Part shown: one piece after another, positions 1-7,701 of the stretch
Layout of the letters: each line of letters starts with the position of its first letter
Position numbering within the stretch: position 1 is the stretch's first letter
Assembly (NCBI RefSeq): GCF_900102035.1
Contig: NZ_LT629689.1
Coordinates: forward strand, 620,001 to 684,000
Direction of reading: 5' to 3'
Origin: Pseudomonas extremaustralis
GTDB taxonomy: Bacteria > Pseudomonadota > Gammaproteobacteria > Pseudomonadales > Pseudomonadaceae
DNA length: 64,000 nt
Position numbers and translations under genes: made by a program
Notes under the pieces: generated by a model
Seen by the model: only the letters and a program-made list of their open reading frames with translations
Told to the model about the DNA's origin: nothing
Database searches by the model: none

Positions 1-120
1 AAGGGCTGAAAGCTGAAGCTGGGAGCTTGATGGATCTGAGTAGCTTTGACCTCAAGAAAACCACTGCAACTCAATATGCAGCGGCTTTCTCGAGTGCGTT
101 CGCCTTTGTCGCGGAGCGCT

Positions 121-327
121 TTATAGAAGGTCCTTCATCTTATGACGAGATGGTTGTTTCGGCCCTGCGTAGTAATCCAGCAGCTGATTCTCAATCTGGC
201 GAAGGGAAATCGTGTCCAGCTCCAGACGATTCCCTTGGGAATACACCAGTTTCTCCGGAAGTTGGCCGCTAGCGATGATCGCGTTGAGCGTGTCGCGAGC
301 CATTTGCTCTACAGATTTTTCTGTCAT
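121..327 (-). CDS. Small phage protein, unknown function
   Basis: A 68-residue protein starting MTEKSVEQ. The ATG at 327 is chosen over a longer in-frame start because GGAGG sits six bases upstream of it. The protein is mostly helical and has no membrane segment or recognisable motif. It is transcribed leftward, opposite to the early operon that begins at 930, as is usual for lysogeny-side or accessory genes. No function is assigned. Confidence 0.6.
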   Translation of the reverse strand: MTEKSVEQMARDTLNAIIASGQLPEKLVYSQGNRLELDTISLRQIENQLLDYYAGPKQPSRHKMKDLL

Positions 328-556
328 GTCCGGCCTCCAAGGCCTTCGTTTGTGGAAATTCGAAATTACCACGGAAGCGCCGGACACCCAATTCAACACC
401 GCAGCATTGAGCTAGGAGAAGGACATGGTTGGATCATGGGGAGACATCCCGCCGCCACCTGGATTTGATCCGAAGCGAACCCCTCATGAGGTGAAGTTCG
501 AAATTATCGCGGACTCCGCCGACCTCGAGGGGAAAGTTAGTAAGACGCTTGGACTC
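328..556. other. Gap between two leftward small genes
   Basis: No leftward gene is seen here. A rightward frame (425-784) has a fair GGAGA site, but its second half lies antisense to the zinc-ribbon gene at 557-796 and its product matches nothing I know. It is not called. Bases 1-120 likewise contain no gene I can support. Confidence 0.4.
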
Positions 557-796
557 CTACCACTTCATCTTCGAAAGGGCTTTCTCGAGAGCGTCCTGGA
601 CCTGGTCCGCAGCGGTGCTTGCCGCGCCGTCTACGTCCGACTCGGAAAGAGAAGCTTCGTCCAAGGTGCTGATGGCGCCACAACCTACGCACTTATACGC
701 CGGATCTACAGCGCTCAACTCGTTGGACTCGACGAGCTCTGTGCTACCGCATTGAGGGCAGCGGGCATTGAGAGCGGAAATTGATTTTATGGACAT
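557..796 (-). CDS. Small zinc-ribbon protein
   Basis: A 79-residue protein with a CPQCGS motif near residue 13 and a YKCVGCG motif near residue 35. These four cysteines are spaced as in a zinc ribbon. The acidic C-terminal half is predicted helical. The ATG at 796 has GGAGG five bases upstream, and that ribosome site lies in the arm of a large inverted repeat (798-853). A role in nucleic-acid or protein binding is only an inference from the metal site. Confidence 0.65.
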   Translation of the reverse strand: MSIKSISALNARCPQCGSTELVESNELSAVDPAYKCVGCGAISTLDEASLSESDVDGAASTAADQVQDALEKALSKMKW

Positions 797-797
797 C

Positions 798-853
798 GGA
801 ACCTCCTGGTTCGCTGTGCTGGGTAAGAGCTTCACAGCGTAGCAGGAGGTTCC
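798..853. promoter_or_regulatory. Large inverted repeat covering a ribosome binding site
   Basis: An 11-bp outer arm (798-808 with 843-853) and a 7-bp inner arm (812-818 with 833-839) are separated by 3-base internal mismatches, around a 14-base loop. The outer left arm contains the ribosome site of the leftward gene starting at 796. The structure could hide that site in mRNA, or could be a nested operator in the divergent promoter region. Confidence 0.5.
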
Positions 854-863
854 GGCCTAAACA

Positions 864-878
864 GCCTGAATTTCAGGC
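864..878. promoter_or_regulatory. 15-bp palindrome, candidate operator
   Basis: Perfect dyad with 7-bp arms (GCCTGAA/TTCAGGC) and one central base, between the leftward gene at 796 and the rightward operon at 930. Its size and place fit a repressor site, but no protein has been linked to it. Confidence 0.4.
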
Positions 879-879
879 A

Positions 880-906
880 CAAAAAAACCGGGTTCACGGC
901 CCGGTT
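880..906 (-). terminator. Leftward rho-independent terminator
   Basis: A 7-bp stem (886-892 with 900-906) has a 7-base loop and is followed on the minus strand by a run of seven U. It would stop leftward antisense transcription leaving the rha gene before it enters the leftward genes. Confidence 0.6.
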
Positions 907-929
907 CATTGCTACATCGCGAGGTAATC

Positions 930-1721
930 ATGAATACACAATCGATCCCCGTCAATACCCCCAACAAACCCGCGCCACGTTTTTCGCAATCGGAAAACGT
1001 GGCGCGGACAATGTCATCTCGGGAAATCGCCGATCTGGTCGAGGCCCGGCACAACGATGTCATCACCACCATCGAGCGTCTTTTTGCCAAAGGGCTTTTA
1101 CGATCAGATCGTAAAACTCGGCGTGAAGCCACTGGCGGCCGACCCATTGATGTCTACGACCTGACCGAGCGTGACACGCATCTGGTTGTGGCTGGCTACA
1201 GCGACGAGCACCGCGCACGAGTTATCGACCGCTGGCAGGAACTGGAAGGGCAGGTTGCGCAACCACAGCAGCTCTCCACCATCGAAATCCTGCAGATCGC
1301 CATGGAGTCTGAAAAGGCCCGCTTGCTGCTCACCGCCCAGGTTGAGCAGCAGGCCACGAAGATCCATTCCTTGGAAAACCTGTTTAAGGAAGGCATGACC
1401 CACACCCAATTCTGCAAGGGCCTCAATGGCGTCAACGTCATGCAGGTGGGTAATTACCTTGAAGGGCGTAGCTGGCTCTACAACGAGAGCAAGTCCGGCA
1501 CCCGTCACCGTGTTGGCTCGTACGCTCGCGACAAGTACATGACCGAGCACCAGGTCGAAGTCACCCCGCACGGCAAAGATCCTTTCATCTCCTACACGCC
1601 CGTTCTGCTGAAGAAGGGCGCTGCACGCCTGTACGACCTGTACCTGGCCGGCGAACTGCCCATGAAGAAGACCTGGGACGGCCTGTTCACCCACGACAAA
1701 GCACTCAAGGGGGCCGCGTGA
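930..1721 (+). CDS. rha: Rha-family phage regulatory protein
   Basis: A 263-residue protein. Residues about 26-105 form the pRha winged-helix domain (SSREIADLVEARHNDV, then YDLTERD). A central helix precedes a C-terminal antirepressor-type domain with a KTWDGLF-containing tail. Rha proteins affect the lytic-lysogenic choice, sometimes in response to host IHF; its targets here are unknown. The ATG at 930 is preceded by GAGG at good spacing. An inverted repeat (970-1007) is built into codons 14-26. This is the first gene of the rightward early operon, and the next gene starts in its stop codon. Confidence 0.85.
   Translation: MNTQSIPVNTPNKPAPRFSQSENVARTMSSREIADLVEARHNDVITTIERLFAKGLLRSDRKTRREATGGRPIDVYDLTERDTHLVVAGYSDEHRARVIDRWQELEGQVAQPQQLSTIEILQIAMESEKARLLLTAQVEQQATKIHSLENLFKEGMTHTQFCKGLNGVNVMQVGNYLEGRSWLYNESKSGTRHRVGSYARDKYMTEHQVEVTPHGKDPFISYTPVLLKKGAARLYDLYLAGELPMKKTWDGLFTHDKALKGAA
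970..1007. repeat. Inverted repeat, copy 1 of CCGCGCCACGTTTT
   Basis: Perfect 14-bp arms (970-983 and 994-1007) with a 10-base loop, inside the rha coding region. The left arm recurs almost exactly at 7648-7663, also as one arm of an inverted repeat, so this looks like a phage-specific site and not a chance palindrome. Confidence 0.65.
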
Positions 1722-2527
1722 TGGCTCGTTCCAGAAACATCAAGCCGGGGTTCTTCTCGAACGAACACCTGGCAGAGTTGGATTTTGCCACTCGACTTCT
1801 TTTCATCGGCATGTGGACCGAGGCTGACCGAGAGGGGCGGCTTGAGGATCGCCCGCGCCGCCTGAAAATGGCCCTGTTCCCCGCCGACAACGTCGACATC
1901 GAAAAGATGCTCGCCGACCTGGATCATTTGGGGTTCATCACGCGGTACACCGTTGGATCATTCCACGCGATCCAGATCGTGAACTGGGCGAAACACCAGA
2001 ACCCGCACCTCAAGGAAGCCAAGAGCACCATCCCTGAAATGACTGTTCTAGAGCCTTGCCCGGTAAAGGTTGGTGCTAGCACCATGCAAGCACCAGACGA
2101 GAACAGTTCTTTCCCGGCTGATTCCCTCTCTTCTGATTCCGGATTCCTGATTCCTGATTCCCTTCCTCCGTCGCCCGCTCCGGTGGTGGTGGAAGACCTT
2201 TTCCCAAAGTTCTGGAAGCTCTATCCGCGCAAGGTCGGGAAGGACAAGGCGGAGAAGGCCTGGGCCAAGCTGAAGGTCAACCCGGAGCTGTTCGAACTGA
2301 TGGCGAAGGCGCTGGGCAAGCAGGTGCTGACGCCGGAATGGATCAAGGACAAGGGCCAGTTCATCCCGCACCCATCGACGTGGCTGAACGGTAAGCGCTG
2401 GGAGGACGAGATACCCGACACCCCGACCAACGTTCACCTGCTGCCTGTGAATCGCCACACCAACTTCGAAAGCCGCGATTACAAGGCCGGAACCAAGGAG
2501 AACGCCAATGGCACGTTCCGTATCTGA
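1721..2527 (+). CDS. Phage replication initiator-like protein
   Basis: A 268-residue protein. The N-terminal part (ARSRNIKPGFFSNEHLAE, then WTEADREGR) matches the winged-helix part of phage replication proteins that pair with a DnaC-type loader. A low-complexity Ser/Pro stretch (about 122-150) links it to a C-terminal DnaT-like part (FWKLYPRKVGKDKAEKAW, then HPSTWLNGKRW). The ATG at 1721 overlaps the rha stop; a GTG three bases earlier is possible. It is probably the origin-binding partner of the next gene, and an origin may lie in its linker, as with lambda O. Confidence 0.8.
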   Translation: MARSRNIKPGFFSNEHLAELDFATRLLFIGMWTEADREGRLEDRPRRLKMALFPADNVDIEKMLADLDHLGFITRYTVGSFHAIQIVNWAKHQNPHLKEAKSTIPEMTVLEPCPVKVGASTMQAPDENSSFPADSLSSDSGFLIPDSLPPSPAPVVVEDLFPKFWKLYPRKVGKDKAEKAWAKLKVNPELFELMAKALGKQVLTPEWIKDKGQFIPHPSTWLNGKRWEDEIPDTPTNVHLLPVNRHTNFESRDYKAGTKENANGTFRI

Positions 2528-3281
2528 ACTGGCTGATCGCAAGCTGGGGGTAATTGGTCGCAAGGCTGTCACCTGCGCAGAGCATGGCGAATATTCCGCA
2601 GTGATGCTCAAGGATGGCGGGTTATCGGGATGCCCGATCTGCCGGAGCAATCAGCGCGACATGGAAGAGCTTGAGCGTAAGCGCTTCAACTTTCGCATGA
2701 CTCAGCGTAGCGCCGCCCGAATTCCCCAGCGCTTTGCCGAGAAGACCTTTTCTGACTTCGTGGTATCGAATCCCGCGCAGAAAATCGCACTGGATGCCTG
2801 TCTCGACTACGTGGACAACTTCTCGAAGCATCGCCGTGAAGGCCGCTGCATGTTGCTGCTGGGAAAAGTCGGAACGGGTAAGACGCACCTGGCCGTCGCT
2901 GCGGTAAACCACCTGATCAACGAGTGCATGGTCAAGGCGATCTACCGAACCGTGGGCGCGATCATCGGTGACATCCGAGCGACCTTTAGCGACCGAACCG
3001 GCGAATCAGAGGCCAACATCCTGCGCGAAGTGATAGGGGCTGACCTGCTTGTGCTGGATGAGGTGGGGGCAACCAAGCAAAGCGAGTTCGAGCTGGCAAC
3101 CCTGTTCAGCATCATCAATGGGCGTTACGAGCAGTGCCGCCCAACGATCATCGTCAGCAATCTGGCGCCCGGCGAACTGAACGACGCCATTGGCGCCCGC
3201 TGCGTTGATCGTATCCGCGAGAACGGCTGCATTGGCGTGGCGTTCGAGTGGGAATCTCAGCGCGGCAAGGAGGGCTTCTGA
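2508..3281 (+). CDS. DnaC-like helicase loader ATPase
   Basis: A 257-residue AAA+ protein. An N-terminal zinc finger uses Cys23, His26, Cys42 and Cys45. Walker A is GKVGTGKT (119-126) and Walker B is LLVLDE (180-185), with the sensor-type ending of DnaC/IstB proteins. It should load the host replicative helicase at the phage origin together with the preceding initiator, whose 3' end it overlaps by 20 bases. Confidence 0.9.
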   Translation: MARSVSELADRKLGVIGRKAVTCAEHGEYSAVMLKDGGLSGCPICRSNQRDMEELERKRFNFRMTQRSAARIPQRFAEKTFSDFVVSNPAQKIALDACLDYVDNFSKHRREGRCMLLLGKVGTGKTHLAVAAVNHLINECMVKAIYRTVGAIIGDIRATFSDRTGESEANILREVIGADLLVLDEVGATKQSEFELATLFSIINGRYEQCRPTIIVSNLAPGELNDAIGARCVDRIRENGCIGVAFEWESQRGKEGF

Positions 3282-3499
3282 TGAGTAACCCAGTGAAAAA
3301 GCTTACCCCTGCGCCCGAAGACTTGGTTCGTCTTCGCGATGAGATCGCCATGCACGCACTGAACGGCCTGCTGATCAATGCGCAATGGGGTTACACGAAT
3401 AGCGAAGGCATTCGGAAGGTTTATCAAACTCCGCAGGAGTACACCGATCAGGCGTATCGCCTTGCCGATGAAATGCTGGCTTCTCGGGAGCGCAAATGA
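3281..3499 (+). CDS. Small phage protein, unknown function
   Basis: A 72-residue protein beginning MSNPVKKL. Its start overlaps the stop of the dnaC-like gene. It has a helical N-terminal part and a basic end and no motif I recognise. Tight overlaps on both sides place it in the early operon. Confidence 0.65.
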   Translation: MSNPVKKLTPAPEDLVRLRDEIAMHALNGLLINAQWGYTNSEGIRKVYQTPQEYTDQAYRLADEMLASRERK

Positions 3500-3687
3500 T
3501 GAAGCGAGCAAACCCAGCCCAGCTACGCCAATCCATTGAGGCTGCCAGCGCCCTGGTCAAGCTCGGAATCCGTTTCGTATGCATGCCTGTGGTGGATGAG
3601 GCGGACTTAGCCAATCTCGCCAGCCAGGCCGCTGAGCGATTTGAGCGCCTGGCAGTGATCGCAGAAGCAGGGGAGAAGCGGACATGA
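3496..3687 (+). CDS. DUF1382-family phage protein
   Basis: A 63-residue protein whose sequence (MKRANPAQLRQSIEAA, then GIRFVCMPVVDEAD) fits the DUF1382 family of small proteins from lambdoid early regions. The function is not known. It overlaps its neighbours by 4 bases on each side. Confidence 0.7.
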   Translation: MMKRANPAQLRQSIEAASALVKLGIRFVCMPVVDEADLANLASQAAERFERLAVIAEAGEKRT

Positions 3688-3953
3688 CCGACAAGATGCG
3701 TGAAGCGGTTGCGAGAGCAATCTGGAATATCCGCCGCGAAGAAGAAGACCGGTGCGACATGGAGCTTGAGGACATTGGCGCCGACCATTCCGTGTGGGCC
3801 GAGGCTGATGCCGCTATCGGGGCGATAGTGATCAAACTTCCCGAAAAATGCGAATACGCAGACGCCCAAAGCGACTACGCCAAAGGCCATCGCCAAGGCA
3901 AGCGTGACGTTGTTGATGTCCTAGAAGCTGCCGGCCTGAAGGTGAAGTCATGA
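3684..3953 (+). CDS. Small phage protein, unknown function
   Basis: An 89-residue acidic protein with an N-terminal helix (MREAVARAIWNIRREEED) and a basic C-terminal tail. It is joined to its neighbours by 4-base ATGA overlaps. No family is recognised. Confidence 0.65.
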   Translation: MTDKMREAVARAIWNIRREEEDRCDMELEDIGADHSVWAEADAAIGAIVIKLPEKCEYADAQSDYAKGHRQGKRDVVDVLEAAGLKVKS

Positions 3954-4189
3954 ACATTCATTCGATGCCACACGACGCAACGGTCAAGCACAAGGCCCTG
4001 CCGAAGTCTTGCCTTCTGAAGGTCACCTTCCTGCCATGGCGCTATCAGGCATGCAGGAGCTTTATGCGTAGCCGAGGGGCGAATCACTTATCGATTTGGG
4101 CGTGGAGATTCCACGTAGTCATTCGGCGCCCCTGGATGGCAGGTCCAGCACGCCAACTACATCCTGAGCTGTTTGAGGTGAAGCCATGA
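3950..4189 (+). CDS. Small basic phage protein, unknown function
   Basis: A 79-residue basic protein rich in Trp, Arg and His. It has 4-base overlaps with both neighbours, which supports translation. No domain is recognised. Confidence 0.55.
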   Translation: MNIHSMPHDATVKHKALPKSCLLKVTFLPWRYQACRSFMRSRGANHLSIWAWRFHVVIRRPWMAGPARQLHPELFEVKP

Positions 4190-4545
4190 CCTACGTCAGA
4201 GAGCAATCATCTACCGAGCTCGCTGTGCACATGCGCAGCTTGCAGAAGATGCCAGGCTGGCATGACCCACTTGCAGACCGCTTGTGGCAGGAGGTTGAAG
4301 CGCTCAAGGCCGAAGTCGCCGGCCTACGCACCGGCTACGAAGCCTACGAGCGGGTGAATGCTGAGCTGAAGGGTGAGGTGGAGGGGCTGCGCAAGGCTCT
4401 CACATCCTCCCGAGAATTCCTTATGCGTGATGCCAAGGTGCGGCGCATGACCGATGGAGCCCGGCACATATCGCCAATGTTTCCTCTCCGGAAACTGGTC
4501 ATGGAGCAGATCGACGCCGCCCTGGGCCAGGGAGAGCAGTCATGA
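4186..4545 (+). CDS. Coiled-coil phage protein
   Basis: A 119-residue protein with a central heptad-like helix (about 30-75: LWQEVEALKAEVAGL, then VNAELKGEVEGLRKAL). Such short coiled-coil proteins are common in lambdoid early regions and their roles are mostly unknown. It overlaps both neighbouring genes by 4 bases. Confidence 0.65.
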   Translation: MTYVREQSSTELAVHMRSLQKMPGWHDPLADRLWQEVEALKAEVAGLRTGYEAYERVNAELKGEVEGLRKALTSSREFLMRDAKVRRMTDGARHISPMFPLRKLVMEQIDAALGQGEQS

Positions 4546-4745
4546 ATATCCCAACCTTCAATCCGAAGGGTATCCGGCCCTGGATGATCAAGTACCAGTT
4601 TGCGGCGCGCGTCTACTGCTTGGTGATGCTGCCCATCTCCCCATTTATTTTTGGCGCCGTGATCCTTTGGGAAAACCGCCGCGACTTCGCCGAAATGAAG
4701 AAGCTCGCAGAAGCAGCTTTCTTGCCATGGAGGGCGAAGTCATGA
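4542..4745 (+). CDS. Small membrane protein
   Basis: A 67-residue protein with one hydrophobic segment (about 22-43: ARVYCLVMLPISPFIFGAV) flanked by basic residues, predicted as a single-pass inner-membrane protein. No family is recognised. Its stop overlaps the ninB start. Confidence 0.55.
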   Translation: MNIPTFNPKGIRPWMIKYQFAARVYCLVMLPISPFIFGAVILWENRRDFAEMKKLAEAAFLPWRAKS

Positions 4746-5209
4746 CCAACGTAATCCACAAACCCCGCCACTTTTGGTCGGCTGGCCCTGCGCGGGTTCG
4801 TGAGGTCTTGCGGCTCGCCTACCTGTTCGCTACCGAGCTTTCCGCCGCCGGCGCCGTCGAGATCATCGTCCGCCCGGTGAAGTCCCGCCGCACCCTGGAG
4901 CAGAACGCCAAGCTGTGGGCAATGTTGGGCGACATCTCCCGCCAGGTTGAGTGGCCGGTCAATGGCGTCATGCAGAAGCTCGACAGCGAGGACTGGAAGG
5001 CGCTGATGACTGCTGCGGCACGCCAAGAGATCCGCATGGCCCAGGGCATAAACGGCGGCGTGGTCATGCTGGGCGAAAGCACCAAGCGCATGACCGTGGC
5101 CGAGCTGGGCGACGTGATCGAGTGCATGTATGCATTCGGCGCTGACAAGGGCGTGATCTGGAGCGAGCCCAAGGGCCAGATGCCAGAGCAATGGGAGGCG
5201 GCGGCATGA
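4742..5209 (+). CDS. ninB: NinB-family recombination protein
   Basis: A 155-residue protein with the NinB/Orf signature (RTLEQNAKLWAMLGDIS, then VVMLGESTKRMT). Lambda NinB (Orf) binds single-stranded DNA and helps load recombinase, replacing host RecFOR. The ATG at 4742 overlaps the previous stop. The longer reading frame upstream is not needed. It is followed directly by ninG, the usual lambdoid pairing. Confidence 0.9.
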   Translation: MTNVIHKPRHFWSAGPARVREVLRLAYLFATELSAAGAVEIIVRPVKSRRTLEQNAKLWAMLGDISRQVEWPVNGVMQKLDSEDWKALMTAAARQEIRMAQGINGGVVMLGESTKRMTVAELGDVIECMYAFGADKGVIWSEPKGQMPEQWEAAA

Positions 5210-5823
5210 AGCGCACTCCACTACAACGCAAGACCCCGCTCAAGTCCGGCGGCCCTCGGCGTAAACGCTGCCCCGAGTGCCGGGTGATGTTCACGCCCTC
5301 CAGAAGCTCGCAGGCGGTGTGCGGCGAGATCGAGTGCGCCATCGCTCACGGGAAGTCGGAGAAGGGCCAGGAAAGCGCGCGCAAGGCCCTAGCTGATGTC
5401 GGGAGACGTGACATCAGGGAGCGTAAGGAGGCCCTGAAAAGTCGCGCAGACCACCTCAAGGATACGCAGCACGCATTCAATGCCTGGATACGCCAGCGTG
5501 ACATCGGTCAGCCCTGCATCAGTTGCGGAACCACTGCTGATGTTCAGTACTGCGCCGGTCACTATCGAACAACCGCTGCCTGCCCAGAACTTCGCTTTGA
5601 GCCCCTGAACGTGAATCTTCAATGCAATCGCAATTGCAACATGGGCAAGTCCGGAAACCTGCTGGGGTATCGGCCCGGCCTGATCGAGAAGATTGGTATC
5701 GAGGCTGTCGAGTGGCTGGAAGGCCCTCATGAGGCCAAGAAGTACACCACCGAAGAATTGAAGGCGATGACCGCCGAGTACCGGGCAAAGACCAGAGAGC
5801 TGAAGAAGGGGGAGGCAGCATGA
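5206..5823 (+). CDS. ninG: NinG-family recombination protein (Rap-like)
   Basis: A 205-residue protein. A zinc-binding N-terminus (C22, C25, C39, C44) leads through a long basic helix to an HNH-like cysteine/histidine cluster (C104, C107, C116, H119, C140, C144). Lambda NinG (Rap) is a branched-DNA nuclease used in late recombination. The start overlaps the ninB stop. Confidence 0.9.
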   Translation: MKRTPLQRKTPLKSGGPRRKRCPECRVMFTPSRSSQAVCGEIECAIAHGKSEKGQESARKALADVGRRDIRERKEALKSRADHLKDTQHAFNAWIRQRDIGQPCISCGTTADVQYCAGHYRTTAACPELRFEPLNVNLQCNRNCNMGKSGNLLGYRPGLIEKIGIEAVEWLEGPHEAKKYTTEELKAMTAEYRAKTRELKKGEAA

Positions 5824-6401
5824 AGATCAACTCAGCGCGCCAGGCGTGGCATGACTGCAAATACAACCCGGCCCCGGGCCAGACCTCTGATGTTGTGCAA
5901 TTGGGCGTGGTGGTGCAGAACACCGAGCGCGGCCCTACAGCGAATCATGCGGTGCATGGGGCGCTGGCGGGGCATATCCAGTCGGCAATCGCTCGGCTAC
6001 ATCCGCAGATCCGCGTCTTCGGCGACTTCATGTACGCCGCTGAACAGAGCGACGACATCCGCGAGGCGGCGGAGGAGGTGGTATTCCTGGTGGTGCAGAG
6101 CAAGTCGCCGCGGATGACAGCGGCCAAGCGGGAGAAGCTGGAGTATGTGGTGAAGGGGGTCATGCGTCGGTACCAGTACATGCACCAGGGCGGCCAGTCG
6201 GCCAACGAAGACCCGTTCGCCAATCCCGAGAAGTTCAGGGAGTGGATGTGGCAGTTCTACGGTGTGCGCCTGGAGTCATGCAACTGGGAACGGGATTGGG
6301 GCGGCGTGCTGCAACTGATCTTCGATTGCTGCGAGGATCTGGACCGTCGAGCACTCAGCCCGGTGGCGGCGGTAATTTACGAAATGCGCGAGGCCGCATG
6401 A
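5820..6401 (+). CDS. Phage protein in the Q antiterminator position
   Basis: A 193-residue protein, last gene of the early operon, after ninG and before the terminator-rich late leader. Lambdoid phages carry the Q antiterminator here. I see no certain Q motif: there is a basic central helix (MTAAKREKLEYVVKGVMRR) and a C-terminal Trp-rich part. The Q-like role is inferred from position only. Confidence 0.65.
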   Translation: MKINSARQAWHDCKYNPAPGQTSDVVQLGVVVQNTERGPTANHAVHGALAGHIQSAIARLHPQIRVFGDFMYAAEQSDDIREAAEEVVFLVVQSKSPRMTAAKREKLEYVVKGVMRRYQYMHQGGQSANEDPFANPEKFREWMWQFYGVRLESCNWERDWGGVLQLIFDCCEDLDRRALSPVAAVIYEMREAA

Positions 6402-6408
6402 GGGCCTA

Positions 6409-6437
6409 TTGCGTTCCCGTGCGGCTCGTGGCATGAT
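6409..6437 (+). promoter_or_regulatory. Candidate late promoter
   Basis: TTGCGT (6409-6414) and CATGAT (6432-6437) are 17 bases apart, just after the last early gene and ahead of three terminators. The place fits a pR'-type late promoter; the -10 box is weak. Confidence 0.35.
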
Positions 6438-6490
6438 TTCGCCATCCTGATAATTTTGCCTTCGGCAACTTACTCATCAATCAAAGAAAG

Positions 6491-6515
6491 CCCGGCCATC
6501 GCGCCGGGTTTTTTT
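6491..6515 (+). terminator. Rho-independent terminator
   Basis: A 6-bp GC stem (CCCGGC/GCCGGG) with a 6-base loop is followed by seven T. It lies 54 bases after the candidate late promoter, as with lambda tR'. Confidence 0.8.
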
Positions 6516-6547
6516 ATTTCCTCGAATTCATCCTTCTGGAGGTGCGC

Positions 6548-6712
6548 GTGAAGCTGAAAGCCAAAAGCAATCTGCTGGAGCGCGCCAGAACGGCATGGGA
6601 GGCGGTCGCACGCCAAGTTGGCGAGACCGACTTCTCGCGCCATCCACGCACCGGAGAGTATCTGCACCCCGGTGTCGCCATGGGTTGGCGCATCCACAAA
6701 AAGAATCTGTAG
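6548..6712 (+). CDS. 54-residue phage protein
   Basis: A short frame starting with GTG at 6548, with GGAGG five bases upstream. The product is basic in its first half (VKLKAKSNLLERARTAW) and ends IHKKNL. The strong ribosome site and its place between two terminators in the late leader support it. No family is recognised. Confidence 0.55.
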   Translation: MKLKAKSNLLERARTAWEAVARQVGETDFSRHPRTGEYLHPGVAMGWRIHKKNL

Positions 6713-6921
6713 TTTTACCTGTAGCCAGGACAGCCCTCGGAAAGGCCTGGACGTCGATAGCCGGACAGTGCGACGTACGGAACAACACCGGCAGCCCGTG
6801 CACCCTGACCTCACTGTGCTTCCAGGGTGGCGCGAGACCAGGTCGGCGAGATCGATGCACTTGGGTGTCGACGCCGTGATGGTCTTTGGCTGGCAGCGTG
6901 GGAAGACACGCGCACCTATTC

Positions 6922-6955
6922 AGGGCCTCGACATTGATCGGGGCCTTCTTGTTTT
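6922..6955 (+). terminator. Rho-independent terminator
   Basis: A 10-bp stem with two GU pairs (6922-6931 with 6938-6947) and a 6-base loop is followed by CTTGTTTT. Confidence 0.6.
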
Positions 6956-7031
6956 CGGCCCCGCCACACCCTTCGCTCTGAGCTGGGAGTGCCGCCGGGG
7001 CTGATCTATTCGCCGCTGCTCCCCAGCGTTT

Positions 7032-7056
7032 GGCCGCCACCTGACGGCCTTTTTTT
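7032..7056 (+). terminator. Rho-independent terminator
   Basis: A GGCCG/CGGCC stem with an 8-base loop is followed by seven T, 33 bases before the holin start. It is the third terminator in the leader, so late transcription must be processive through it. Confidence 0.75.
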
Positions 7057-7088
7057 ATTCCTCTACTCCCAGAAGGGAGGACTTCGGA

Positions 7089-7412
7089 TTGAAAATCATG
7101 CCCGAAAAAGACCCTTCCTTCTGGGCGATGGTTTTGAATGCCCTCCGCGACAACGGGCTGGCCATGGTCCTGACGTTCCTCCTGATCTGGTTGCGGATTC
7201 AGTACGACGGCAAAGAGACCAAGCCTGTCCGCCAGATTATCGAGTCTGTCCTTGGGGCTTTGATCGTGATGGTGGTCGGCCTGACGGTGCAGAAGTTCGG
7301 CTTAAGCAGCGGGTGGGCATTCTTCGCCGCCGGCTTCGTCGGCATTCTCGGCGTTGATCAGGTTCGACAACTCGGCAAGCGCTGGTCTGAGCGCAAGGCG
7401 GATGAGCTATGA
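7089..7412 (+). CDS. Phage holin, lambda/HP1-type
   Basis: A 107-residue protein with two to three hydrophobic segments (about 20-36, 55-70 and 76-92) and a charged C-terminal tail (KRWSERKADEL), as in holins of the Phage_holin_3 group. It would form the inner-membrane lesion that releases the endolysin at 31553. The TTG at 7089 has GGGAGG eight bases upstream and is preferred to the ATG at 7098, which is too far from that site. Confidence 0.8.
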   Translation: MKIMPEKDPSFWAMVLNALRDNGLAMVLTFLLIWLRIQYDGKETKPVRQIIESVLGALIVMVVGLTVQKFGLSSGWAFFAAGFVGILGVDQVRQLGKRWSERKADEL

Positions 7413-7624
7413 AGCTGATCGAGAGCGCCGGAAGCTGGCACCGCCTGTGGTCGGTGCGCCTGGCCCTGGCCGGCTCGGTACTGAATGCCGGGGCGATTGG
7501 ATGGACGGTCTTCCAGGGTGCGGTCAACCCGCTGATGTACGCCGCCATCAATATGGGCTTTGGCGTCGGCGTTGCCATTGTGCGCGTGCTGTCTCAATCG
7601 CTGCCGGATGGCCAGGAGCAATAG
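7409..7624 (+). CDS. Small holin-like membrane protein
   Basis: A 71-residue protein with two hydrophobic segments (about 16-36 and 41-62) after a short amphipathic start (MKLIESAGSWHRLWSVR). Similar small proteins often follow the holin in Pseudomonas prophages and may be a second holin or antiholin. It overlaps the holin by 4 bases. Confidence 0.7.
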   Translation: MKLIESAGSWHRLWSVRLALAGSVLNAGAIGWTVFQGAVNPLMYAAINMGFGVGVAIVRVLSQSLPDGQEQ

Positions 7625-7648
7625 ATCTCGCAGGGATCAGAAAAAATC

Positions 7649-7684
7649 CGCGCCACGTTTTCGATAGCACCAAATCGTGGCGCG
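7649..7684. repeat. Inverted repeat, copy 2 of CCGCGCCACGTTTT
   Basis: Arms of 9 bp (CGCGCCACG at 7649-7657, CGTGGCGCG at 7676-7684) around an 18-base centre, in the gap before the gene at 7702. The left arm and following bases repeat the motif at 970-986 in rha. Confidence 0.6.
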
Positions 7685-7701
7685 TAAATTGAGGGATGAC
7701 T

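Larger units (their letters stand above)
6713..7088. other. Late leader without a clear gene
   Basis: About 375 bases with no reading frame that has both a ribosome site and a plausible product. It holds two further rightward terminators (6922-6955 and 7032-7056). I see no tRNA. It is best read as the untranslated leader ahead of the holin gene. Confidence 0.5.

Noticed and set aside
425..784. Rightward 119-codon frame with a fair ribosome site
   Set aside because: Its second half is antisense to the zinc-ribbon gene, which has clear cysteine motifs and a better ribosome site, and its product resembles nothing known. A short genuine gene cannot be fully excluded.
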